Source: an alpha proteobacterium SCGC AAA240-E13 | GTDB taxonomy: Bacteria; Pseudomonadota; Alphaproteobacteria; Pelagibacterales; Pelagibacteraceae | Direction: 5' to 3' | Length of the DNA: 12,470 nt | NCBI GenBank assembly: GCA_000504625.1 | Contig: AZHR01000027.1 | Coordinates: 1 to 12,470 of the forward strand | Part shown: positions 1-7,927 of the stretch, in pieces | How the letters are laid out: every line of letters starts with the position of its first letter | Position numbering within the stretch: position 1 is the first letter of the stretch | Notes under the pieces: generated by a model | What the model saw: only the letters and a program-made list of their open reading frames with translations | What the model was told of the DNA's origin: nothing | The model's database searches: none | Position numbers and translations under genes: made by a program

Positions 1-2
1 AT

Positions 3-1421
3 GTGGAAATAATAAATAATAGTGATGAAAAAATAAATTTAAAATGATGCTATTTAGATGATAACTTAGATTGATGAAGTAATAAATATTTTTTTAAAAA
101 TGATGAATATATTAAAATATGAAAAACTAAAACATATTATAAAGAGCTAACTAAGATAAATTTTAACAATGATGTAGATGAAGTAAATTTAATTTGTAAT
201 TGAATATTAGTTGATGCTTTAAGATGGAATTTTTGAATTAAAGCAGGTTATTATTTAAATCATGAAAGATTAGAAATTAAAACTTGAAATGCAAAAGTAT
301 TAAATATTATTGATTGAGATACTATTGAAATTCAATTTTTAGATTCTTTGAAAAAGGAAAGACTAAGGTTCATATGAGTTGATACACCAGAAACAAAACA
401 TCCAGATAAAAGTATCGAAAAGTTTTGAATAGAAGCTTTTAATTTTACAAAATCTCAATTACTCTGAAAAAAAGTTTTAATAGAAATTGATAAAAATAAT
501 TTTCGTGATAAATATTCTAGATTACTTTGATATGTTATTTTAAATTGAGAAAATTTTAATGAAAAATTAATAAAAAAATGATACGGAAAAGCTTATTTAA
601 ATTATAGTTTTAAATATGAACTAAATTTTAAAAAATCTGAAAAAAGAGCAAAAAAAGAATGAGTTTGAATGTGGAAAAAAGAAATAAATACAAAGTTAAT
701 AAAAAAAGAAAATAATGAGGATGTTAAAATAATTGATATAGAGGAAATAAATAATGTGAAAAATGAATTTAAAGTTAATTCATGATATATTGATAATTGA
801 AATTTTATAAAAAAAATAATTAAAAATAATATTATTTCAAATGAGGTAAAAATTAAAAACATAATATCTTCTGAAGTTCAAATAAAAGAAAAAATAAAAC
901 CAATTATTTCTCTACAATGAAAAATATGAAAAAACAAAATAGTAAAATGAAATACTATAACTTGTATAGATAAATGTAGTATAAATTTTGATTGATGAAA
1001 TAGTATTTGATGAGATATAAAGAAATATATTTGGGATTTTTGAAATGGAAAAACTTTTGAATGAAAAAATCCATGATATATTAAATACGAATACTATTGA
1101 AATTACAAAGTAAATTTGAAAATATTATCATCAAAATGAGTAGAAAAAAATACTAGTTTTTATGTGAAGTATATTACAGCTCCAAAAAAAGAAAAAACAA
1201 AAAAGAATTTAAATAAAACTTTAAGTTCTAAAAAAGAAATAGAGGATATTAAAATGAATTCTTGATCTAAAATGTGAATAAAAAAAGATAATAATATATT
1301 AAAAGAGAATGTTTTAGGTAAAAGATGAATGACAAAAATAGAAATATTATTATATATTTTAATATTTATATTTAGTTTAAATTTACTTGCAATAATCTTA
1401 AAAAGAGAAAAATTATTGTAA
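3..1421 (+). CDS. Surface-anchored LTD-SNase-PKD nuclease, 5' end missing
   Basis: Read with UGA as Gly, the frame is open from the window edge to a TAA, giving 472 visible residues; the true start lies upstream. Residues 1-90 look like a lamin-tail (LTD) domain (VEIINNSDEKINLKGCYLDD, later GYYL). Residues 97-225 are a staphylococcal-nuclease domain: IIDGDTIEI, RLRFIGVDTPE and KYSRLLGY supply Arg122, Asp127, Glu130 and Arg173, matching SNase Arg35, Asp40, Glu43 and Arg87 in order and spacing. Residues 300-385 resemble a PKD domain (YIWDFGNGKTFEGKNPG). Residues 446-466 form a hydrophobic helix followed by KREKLL, suggesting a C-terminal membrane anchor. SNase domains cleave DNA or RNA with Ca2+; LTD and PKD domains are common on exported proteins. 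I infer a cell-surface nuclease that scavenges or processes external DNA. The catalytic set appears complete. Function on DNA versus RNA is not decidable here. Confidence 0.88.
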
Positions 1422-1447
1422 TTTCATTTGACGTAATCTAATATTAC

Positions 1448-1471
1448 TTTAAAAACACTTTTTAAAATTTT
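1448..1471 (+). terminator. Weak AT-only hairpin after the nuclease gene
   Basis: An exact 8-bp inverted repeat, TTTAAAAA (1448-1455) and TTTTTAAA (1459-1466), surrounds a CAC loop and is followed by ATTTT. It lies 27 bp after the nuclease stop and before the next promoter-like box, the place expected for a terminator. The stem contains no G or C pairs, so it would be weak and may be chance in such AT-rich DNA. Confidence 0.3.
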
Positions 1472-1508
1472 GCATTAAATAATTAAGGTTAAATTAATAT
1501 AGGTTATA

Positions 1509-1514
1509 TATAAT
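1509..1514 (+). promoter_or_regulatory. Putative -10 box for the two secreted-protein genes
   Basis: A perfect TATAAT lies 27 bp upstream of the ATG at 1542, in the 120-bp gap after the nuclease gene. No convincing -35 box is found 16 to 18 bp upstream. TATAAT-like strings are common in this composition, so the call rests mainly on position. No Shine-Dalgarno sequence precedes the ATG. Confidence 0.35.
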
Positions 1515-1541
1515 AGTTTTATTACTTGTTAAAAATTTATT

Positions 1542-2777
1542 ATGAAAAAAATATTTTTAGTGCTATTGGTTGTGTTCTTATTAACTAATTGAGTTAATGC
1601 AGAGAGTGATTTTGAGTCGGATTATACTTTAATCGATTGTGTTGAATGAGATAATGATGATTGAGAGGTTTTCAACAGAGTTAAATCTTTTTCTACTTTA
1701 AAGGTATGAATAGAAAAAACTATAGATTATATAAATAAAGAAGTTAATAAAGCTTGAAATGAAGAAGCGGCTTCATGAATTACTTTTAATATAAAAGTAA
1801 AATGTAGTTTTGAAGATTTGTTAAACAATAGAATAGATTTAGATTTTAAATGAACTGACTTTAATAATAAATTAATTATTGAGTGAATAAATGATGATTT
1901 ATTTATTATTAAAAATACTAAATTTAGATTACTTAAATGAGCATGAAATATAATATTCGAAAATGCTAGTTTTTTTAATGATGAAATGTGATATTTCGAA
2001 GATCAAGTTTTCAACTCTAAACAATCTAGAGAAAATCCTATATCAAATTGAATTACTATTTATAATTCATATTTTAAATTAAATAATCACAATCAGTTAT
2101 GAATTACAAATTCATATAAATATTTCAAAAGTAGAGATTTACGGTCTAGATACTATAATACTGTAAATAATTACTTTAATAAATTAAAAATAATTAATTC
2201 AAAAATAGATATAGAATTAGATTGAAATTATAATTTTAAAATGCCATTTTTTTTAAAAGATTCAGAAATTAATTTTATTAATGATACTTCTACTTGAATT
2301 TATGATGTTAGTTTTATAGAGGATTGAAATTCCTCAAATAAACCTACTATTAATTATTCAGTTTTCACTTCAAATGAAATTAATATTTGAGGGAATAATT
2401 TAAGTATTGAAAATGATGAAGATATAACTTTTTTAAATAATAAGATAGTCAATTTTAATAATATAGATTTATGATGAAAATGAGTTTTTATAAATAATTT
2501 TATAGAAAATAATAATAGTCTAGATATTACTAAATATATAAATCTTTTTAATAATATTCTTAAATCATGATTTAATAGTAGTTACGATACTTTTAATTAT
2601 AGAAGAAATTTTAATTTAGATAATATATGAAGCTGAGGTATCGGATGGATATATAAAAGAATAAGAGATTTTGAATTTTGAAATATAGATATTAATAGTG
2701 CTGATTTGTTTAAGGAAGTTACTTGAAAAGATTCAGTAAATTGATTAGGTGATATTTATGTAATTTTTAGTTATTAA
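1542..2777 (+). CDS. Secreted Asn-rich protein, parallel beta-helix-like
   Basis: A 411-residue protein, opened by reading UGA as Gly. The ATG gives a clear signal peptide: MKK, then a hydrophobic core (IFLVLLVVFLLTNG), then VNA as a probable cleavage site before ESDFESD. The mature part is rich in Asn, Ile, Phe and Asp and shows irregular repeats of short beta segments such as IINSKIDIELDGNYNF, DSEINFIND, NINIGGNNLSIEN and VNFNNIDLGGKGVFINNFIE. This pattern of evenly spaced hydrophobics and Asn turns is typical of right-handed parallel beta-helix proteins such as pectate-lyase-like surface proteins and adhesins. I see no catalytic motif. It begins a two-gene unit, with the next gene starting three bases after its stop. 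Likely role (inference): an exported surface or host-contact protein; the fold assignment is tentative. Confidence 0.8.
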
Positions 2778-2780
2778 AAT

Positions 2781-3602
2781 ATGAAAACTTTATTTAAAAT
2801 AATATTTATATTTTATACTTCATTTTTTATAGAAAACAGTTTTTCTTATGAAATAAATGATTTATGAACTATTTATAGTAATGTAGAAAAAATAGATTGA
2901 TATAAATGAGAATACTTAAAAAATAATTTATGATTTTTATGATCTAAGTATTTATTTGTATCAAAAGATTGAAAAACTGTTTATTGATATTTTGATAAAA
3001 ATAGAAAAACAGTTGTTGAAAAAATAGATATTAATTTTTTATCAAAACTTTGATTTTTATGAAGTAATAATTCTTTTACTTGAAATATTTTAGATTTAAA
3101 TATTGCTAAATGATATTTTGATGAAAATAAAAAGACAAAAATCATAAAAATAGATCCAGATTATAATTTTTATTTATGATATTTCTGAAAAATAAAAGAT
3201 ATTAAACAAAAGATAAAGAAGAAAAAGAAGAAAAGAAAAATTATTACTAAATGATATAAGGAGATTTTAAAAGAATATATTCGTTTAAATACAAATACTT
3301 TTGCGATGCAAAGATGAATTAAATTAAAAGAATATAATAAATTTGTAGATAATATTTTAGAGATTATTTTTAATTGATCTGAAAGAAAGAGATTTATTTG
3401 AGATGATATAGAAAAAATAAAAATAGAAATAGCTAAAACAGATTTTCTAAATAAAATTAAAGTATTGGTAAATAATAGTAAAAATATAAATAAATGATTT
3501 AAATACCTTAAAACAAAAAAAGAAAAAATATATTTAAAAAGGATTATTATTATAAAATTCTTTCAAAGTTGGATGATTTTTATCTTTTTCAGAAAAAGAT
3601 AA
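2781..3602 (+). CDS. Small exported Lys-rich protein with internal repeat
   Basis: A 273-residue protein. The start has MKTLFK followed by a hydrophobic stretch (IIFIFYTSFFIENSFS), so it is probably exported or lipid-bilayer associated. Residues 69-86 (GYFDKNRKTVVEKIDINF) and 111-130 (GYFDENKKTKIIKIDPDYNF) are an obvious internal duplication; the KDGKTVYGYFDKN style recalls DKNYY-type repeats of surface proteins, but this is only a resemblance. A very basic run (IKQKIKKKKKKRKIITK, near residues 145-160) separates the repeat region from a charged helical C-terminal half. The gene follows the beta-helix gene by three bases, so the two are probably co-transcribed. Its last 69 bases run antisense over the end of rfbC, and the final residues (IIIIKFFQSWMIFIFFRKR) are encoded by that overlap. 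I do not recognise a family; function unknown. Confidence 0.72.
2985..3170 (+). repeat. Diverged internal repeat pair in the exported Lys-rich protein
   Basis: Two copies, at 2985-3038 and 3111-3170, encode GYFDKNRKT...KIDINF and GYFDENKKT...KIDPDYNF. They are separated by a 72-bp spacer encoding LSKLGFLGSNNSFTGN and following residues. A similar NNLGFLGS segment precedes the first copy, which suggests a longer repeat unit of about 42 residues. Confidence 0.6.
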
Positions 3603-4103
3603 TTCAACAATATTATATTTTTTCTTTATTTCCTCAAAGTTTATATTTAATTCAGAATCTAAATAGATTATTCATCAATCATATTCAGGATAATAATAAT
3701 CATCACATTTATAAACAAATTCTGTATCATTTTCTAAAGTTAGAAATCAATGAGCAAACCCCTGAGGAACAAAAAGTTGTTTTTTATTTTGTGAACTTAA
3801 AACTACTGAAATATATTTTCAATATGTTTCAGATTTTTTCCTTAAATCAATTGCAAAATCTAAAACACTTCAAGAAATAACTCTTACAAGTTTTGCTTGA
3901 GTATTTTTAGTTTGAAAATGAAATCATCTAAAAACTCATTTTTTTGATTTTGAATGATTATCCTGCACAAAATTAGAATTAATTCAGTTTTGTTTAAATT
4001 CCTTTTCTGAATATGTTTCCATAAAAAAACCTCTATCATCTCAAAAAATTTGAGGTTCTATTATAATTACATCAGGAATTTCTGTTTTTATAAATTTAAA
4101 CAT
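3534..4103 (-). CDS. rfbC: dTDP-4-dehydrorhamnose 3,5-epimerase
   Basis: A 189-residue protein of normal length for RfbC/RmlC, a cupin that epimerises C3 and C5 of dTDP-4-keto-6-deoxyglucose. Diagnostic stretches are DDRGFFMETYSEKEF (22-36), VQDNHSKSKKGVFRGFHFQ (46-64) with Arg59 and catalytic His62, LVRVISGSVLDFAIDLRK (72-89), VPQGFAHGF (112-120), VYK near Tyr131, and SEKDKNHPTL near the C-terminus. The catalytic His and a Tyr in the expected region are present. The upstream ATG at 4111 is out of frame, so the start is 4103. That ATG overlaps the last 8 bases of rfbA (ATGTTTAA), pointing to translational coupling. It is the last gene of the operon. Its 3' end overlaps the convergent + strand gene, and no terminator hairpin is evident. 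Related enzymes make other deoxysugars, but rfbA and rfbB support the dTDP pathway. Confidence 0.95.
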
Positions 4104-4977
4104 TTTTTCATATTAATTTTAATAAATATTTTCAATAATTATTTTTTTTAAGTGGAATAGCAAGTTTTTCTAATTGTTTATTATTTATATATCAATTTTT
4201 CCAAACTATTTCTTCAGGACAAGAAATTTTTAATCATTGTCTTTTTTCAATAATTTCTATAAAATTACTAGCTTCAAGCATAGATTCATGAGTTCCTGTA
4301 TCAAGCCAAGCATATCACCTATTCATTAATTCAACTTTTAATTTTCAGTTATTTAAAAATTCTTCATTTACACTTGTAATTTCAAGTTCTCATCTTTCTG
4401 AAGGCTTAACATTTTTAGCTATTTTTATTACTTCATTTGTATAAAAATAAAGTCATACCACAGCAAAACTGGATTTAGGTTCTTTAGGTTTTTCTTCAAT
4501 ACTTAAAGCATTCATATTATCATCAAAATCAACAACTCAATATCTTTCTGGATCAGCCACTTCATATCAAAAGACAACAGATTTTTTTTCTTCTTCTACT
4601 ATTTTAACACTCTCTTTTAATAAGTTTGATAATCATTGTCAATGAAATAAATTATCTCAAAGAACTAAACATACATCATCATTTCAAATAAACTTTTCTC
4701 AAATAATAAAAGCTTGAGCAAGTCCATCTGGATTTAATTGAATAGAATATTCTAATTTTATTCACCATTTAGATCAATCTCATAAAAGTCTTTTAAAACT
4801 TTCATTATCTTCAGAAGTCGTAATAATTAGTATTTCTTTTATTCAAGCTATTAATAAAGTTGATAATGGATAATATATCATTGGTTTATCATATATTGGC
4901 ATTAATTGTTTAGAAATTGCTTGAGTTACTGGATAAAGTCTAGTTCCACTTCATCATGCTAAGATTATTCCTTTCAT
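4096..4977 (-). CDS. rfbA: Glucose-1-phosphate thymidylyltransferase
   Basis: A 293-residue protein, the usual length for RfbA/RmlA, which joins dTTP and glucose-1-phosphate to form dTDP-glucose and pyrophosphate. Visible signatures are MKGIILAGGSGTRLYP (1-16, nucleotide loop), SKQLMPIYDKPMIYYPLS (22-39), GDNLFHG (107-113) with metal-binding Asp108, VFGYEVADPERYGVVDFD, EEKPKEPKS, VVGLYFYTNEV, RGELEITSVNEEFL, RGYAWLDTGTHESMLEAS, and a typical C-terminus (LKKNNYGKYLLKLI). Several glycines of the nucleotide loop are UGA codons, a strong internal proof of the recoding. It starts 2 bp after the rfbB stop and its end overlaps rfbC by 8 bp, so expression is operonic and probably coupled. There is no Shine-Dalgarno sequence. 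Confidence 0.97.
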
Positions 4978-4979
4978 AA

Positions 4980-5933
4980 TTATTTATTTAAGTAATATTT
5001 AATTGTTTTTATAATTCAATCTTCAAACATTATTTTTGGAAACCATCATAAATCTTTTTGAATTTTTTTTGCATCAATTGCATATCTAACATCATGTCCA
5101 GCTCTATCTTCCACAAAAGTTATAAAATCTTCTCACTTATTCATTTCTTTTAAAATAAGTTTAGTTATTTCTAAATTTGTATATTCATTATTTCAACCAA
5201 TATTATATATTCATTTATTTTTTGATTTTGAAAAAACTTCCCATACTGCATCACAGTGATCTTCTACATATAACCAATCCCTAATATTGCTTCAATCTCA
5301 ATAGACATTAACTTTTTCATCATTTCTAAGTAATTCTATAAAATGAGGAATAAGTTTTTCATTATCCTGATTTGGTCAATAATTATTAGAACATCTAGTA
5401 ATAGTATAATCAATTCCAAAAGTTCTACCATAAGCTTTTACTATCATATCAGATGAGGCTTTTGAAGAAGAATAAGGGCTTGAAGGATCTAAACAAGTCT
5501 TTTCAGTGAAAAATCATCCATTTGGTAAATCTCAATAAACTTCATCTGTTGAAATATGATGAAATCTATTTAATTTAAATTCTTTATGTAAATCAAGTAG
5601 ATTTTGAGTTCAAATAATATTTGTTTCAGTAAAAATCATAGGATTTTTGATACTATTATCTACATGAGATTCTGCAGCAAAATGAATTATATCAGTTGGA
5701 TTATATTTTTCATAAACTTTTTTTAAATCTTGTTTATTTCTTATATCTATTTGTTCAAAAAAATAATTTCATATTTCTTTTACTTTATCAGAAATATTTT
5801 CTAATTTTCATGCATAAGTTAAAGCATCTATATTTATCCATTTTATTTCAGGATATTTTAGTACATATTTATTCAAAAAATTTGATCAAATAAATCATGC
5901 TCAACCTGTTATTATTATTGTTTTATCTTTCAT
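4980..5933 (-). CDS. rfbB: dTDP-glucose 4,6-dehydratase
   Basis: A 317-residue extended short-chain dehydrogenase (RfbB/RmlB) that converts dTDP-glucose to dTDP-4-keto-6-deoxyglucose using bound NAD. Motifs in order: IIITGGAGFIGSN (6-18, NAD loop), NIDALTYAGKLENI (34-47), IIHFAAESHVDNSI (82-95), STDEVYGD (128-135) with the Thr129-Asp130-Glu131 dehydratase residues, YSSSK (154-158) with catalytic Tyr and Lys, RCSNNYGPNQ, EKLIPHFI, VYGDGSNIRDWLYVEDHC, YNIGG and DRAGHDVRYAID. All active-site residues are present. It begins 24 bp after the ParA-type gene stop and ends 2 bp before rfbA. The order rfbB-rfbA-rfbC supplies dTDP-6-deoxy-L-lyxo-4-hexulose; the final reductase rfbD is not in the window. 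Confidence 0.97.
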
Positions 5934-5957
5934 TAAATAATATTAAATTATATATCA

Positions 5958-6953
5958 CTACCACTTCTCAACTCTCTTAACCAATTCACTAACAACTAAA
6001 TCAATCTCCACCTTAGCTTTTTCTAATAACTCTAAAGTTCATTTTTCATGAATATCCTTTTTACCAAATTCAAATATTGCTTTTTGTTTTTGATGAGATA
6101 AACTAGAAAGTTGTCCATAATCTTGAGTAAATCATAATGGTTTATCCCAAGATAAATCAACTAATCAATTTTTACAATGTTTATATGACAAAAATTCTTT
6201 TACCTGTTTAGGAATTTTCTCTATCCAATTTTTATGTGATTTAATTGCTTGTTTTGCATAAACATTATATGAATTAACTATATATCATAAAAATAAACTT
6301 TCTCAATCTAGTATTAAATCAGAAGTTATTTTTTTATCTTTTGCTAAAACTTTTGCAGTAATATTCCAATTTCTTTTTTCATTTTCAAAAAAGTTTCATA
6401 AATTTTCTATTCATTGAAAATTAAAAATATCACTCATAGTTGGAACTACAAAATAATCTGTTCAAAGAAATATTGATTTATTTAATAATGATAAACTAGG
6501 ATTTGTATCAATTAAGAAAAAGTCTATATTTTCATCTAATCATTTTTTATCTAAAAATCTATTTATAGCAGAAGTAACGACAAATCATCTTTCTAAACCA
6601 CTTGAAGCTTCATTAAAAGCATTTCACAAAATTCATTCATATAAACTCAAACTAATATTTCATTGTAAAATACTTAAATTTTTATCTATATCTATAAAAT
6701 TTACTTTTTCATTTATATCTCAAACTCATTTAATAAGATTTTCTAAAACCGAATATATATTTTCTCATGAAAATAAATTATTTTCTAAAAATTCTTCTCA
6801 TAAAGATAAAACAGATAAATTACATTGATGATCTAAATCTACCAAAACAACTTTATATCATAAACTTGCAAGTTTTTTTCATACATTATAAGTAAGAGTA
6901 GTTTTTCATACTCATCACTTATTATTTGTGAACATTATTTTTTTTGTTCTCAT
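5958..6953 (-). CDS. ParA/MinD-family P-loop ATPase inside the sugar operon
   Basis: A 331-residue protein ending in the only TAG stop of the window. It carries the deviant Walker A motif of the ParA/Soj/MinD class, NKGGVGKTT (11-19), with all its glycines encoded by UGA. It also has the A' motif VVLVDLDHQCN (35-45) and a Walker B/switch segment, FFLIDTNPSL (145-154). The C-terminal 60 residues are charged and helical. ParA ATPases position DNA or protein cargo by ATP-driven dimerisation on the nucleoid. No ParB partner or parS-like repeat is seen here. The start is uncertain: ATG 6953 gives a full first beta strand (MRTKKIMFTN) and overlaps the upstream glycosyltransferase by 19 bp; ATG 6935 overlaps its stop as TAATG but leaves only five residues before the P-loop. 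I prefer 6953. Its role in glycan export or in positioning a surface complex would be inference. Confidence 0.9.
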
Positions 6954-7927
6954 TGATTTTTTATTATTCTATAAATATATTCTAATATATTTTTTTCATC
7001 AAACTTTGAAATACTAATTAAATCTACTTTATCTTCTATTACTTTTGCAACCATTTTATCCTCACTTTTACATATAATATTTTTATCTAAAAAATATTTA
7101 AAACTTTCAAAATTATTTACTAAAACTTTCATATTACTAGCAATAGCCTCTAATATAATATTAGGAAAATTATCCAAGAAAGTCCAATATAAAAAATAAT
7201 CATTATTTTTTAATTCTTCTTTAATATTAGCCTTATCACACCATCATTTCCAATTAATAATAATATTACCTTTAAACGATACTTTATCAAATTCTTTTTT
7301 AATTTTTTTATAATTATCAGAGTTATCATTTCAAATAATAGTCCATTCAATTTTTTTATTAGTTTTTTCTCATAATATAGAGATAACTTTTGCTAAATTA
7401 ATAATTCATCTTCACTTATCATAAAATTTAAAACTAGTAATTGTTAAAAATTTATATTTTTTCTCATCATATTTTTTTTCTCAAAAATTATATTCATCAA
7501 TATTAATAAAATTTGGAATAATTTTTATTTTATCTTCATATTTTTTTCTAAAATCTAATTTATCTGCTAAAAAGTATGAAACAAGCCAAATATTATCTGC
7601 AAAATCTAGATTATTTTTTGCAAAATAAAGTAATTTATTTCATAAATTATTTTTTTTCTTTTCTAGTTCAAAATTTCATCTAGGATTATAAATATATTTA
7701 TTTATTCAAATAGGCCTAAAAATAAAAGGTATAACTGAAAACAAAACATCAATTTTTCAAAATAATCAAAATTGTAATTTAAAATAATTTTTCTTAGAAT
7801 TAACAAAAATGATATCTGATTCCTTTCAATATTGTTTCTTTAATCAGTCAACTAAATCCTTATAAACAAAATAAGGTCATCATTTTGTTTCTGGTGCAAG
7901 AAAAACTATCTTTTTCTTATTCTTCAT
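6935..7927 (-). CDS. GT4-like glycosyltransferase
   Basis: A 330-residue protein starting MKNKKKIVFLAPETKGGPYFVYKDLVDGL, the usual first strand and glycine-rich acceptor loop of a GT-B glycosyltransferase. Later come IWLVSYFLADKL (near 120), KIIPNFINIDEY, FLTITSFKFYDKGRGIINLAKVI (typical GT4 linker into the donor domain), IEWTIIGNDN and FLDNFPNIILEAIAS (near 250-263). The last is the GT4 E-x7-E region, here Asp252-x7-Glu260 instead of Glu-Glu. GT4 enzymes transfer a sugar from a nucleotide donor to a lipid-linked or growing glycan on the cytoplasmic face of the membrane; donor and acceptor cannot be named. It overlaps the upstream fusion gene by 11 bp and the ParA-type gene by 19 bp. Under the standard code the end would fall at the TGA at 6950-6952; with UGA as Gly it extends four codons to TAA. 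Confidence 0.88.

Noticed and set aside
602..862. Open frame on the - strand encoding a Phe/Ile/Ser-rich peptide
   Set aside because: It lies wholly antisense to the SNase gene, is made of reversed Lys/Asn codons, and has no recognisable motif.
3569..3880. Open frame on the + strand of 103 codons
   Set aside because: It is the antisense shadow of rfbC, whose sequence is strongly conserved in the other direction.
5696..5893. Open frame on the + strand of 65 codons
   Set aside because: It is antisense to the first third of rfbB and has no features beyond hydrophobic bias.
5947..5952. TATAAT on the - strand just upstream of rfbB, a possible internal promoter
   Set aside because: It lies only 13 bp before the ATG with no well-spaced -35 box, and such strings are frequent in this composition.
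6950..7177. Separate 75-residue gene on the - strand
   Set aside because: It is real coding sequence but only the tail of the GT4-like gene, cut off by reading TGA as stop and started at an internal TTG.
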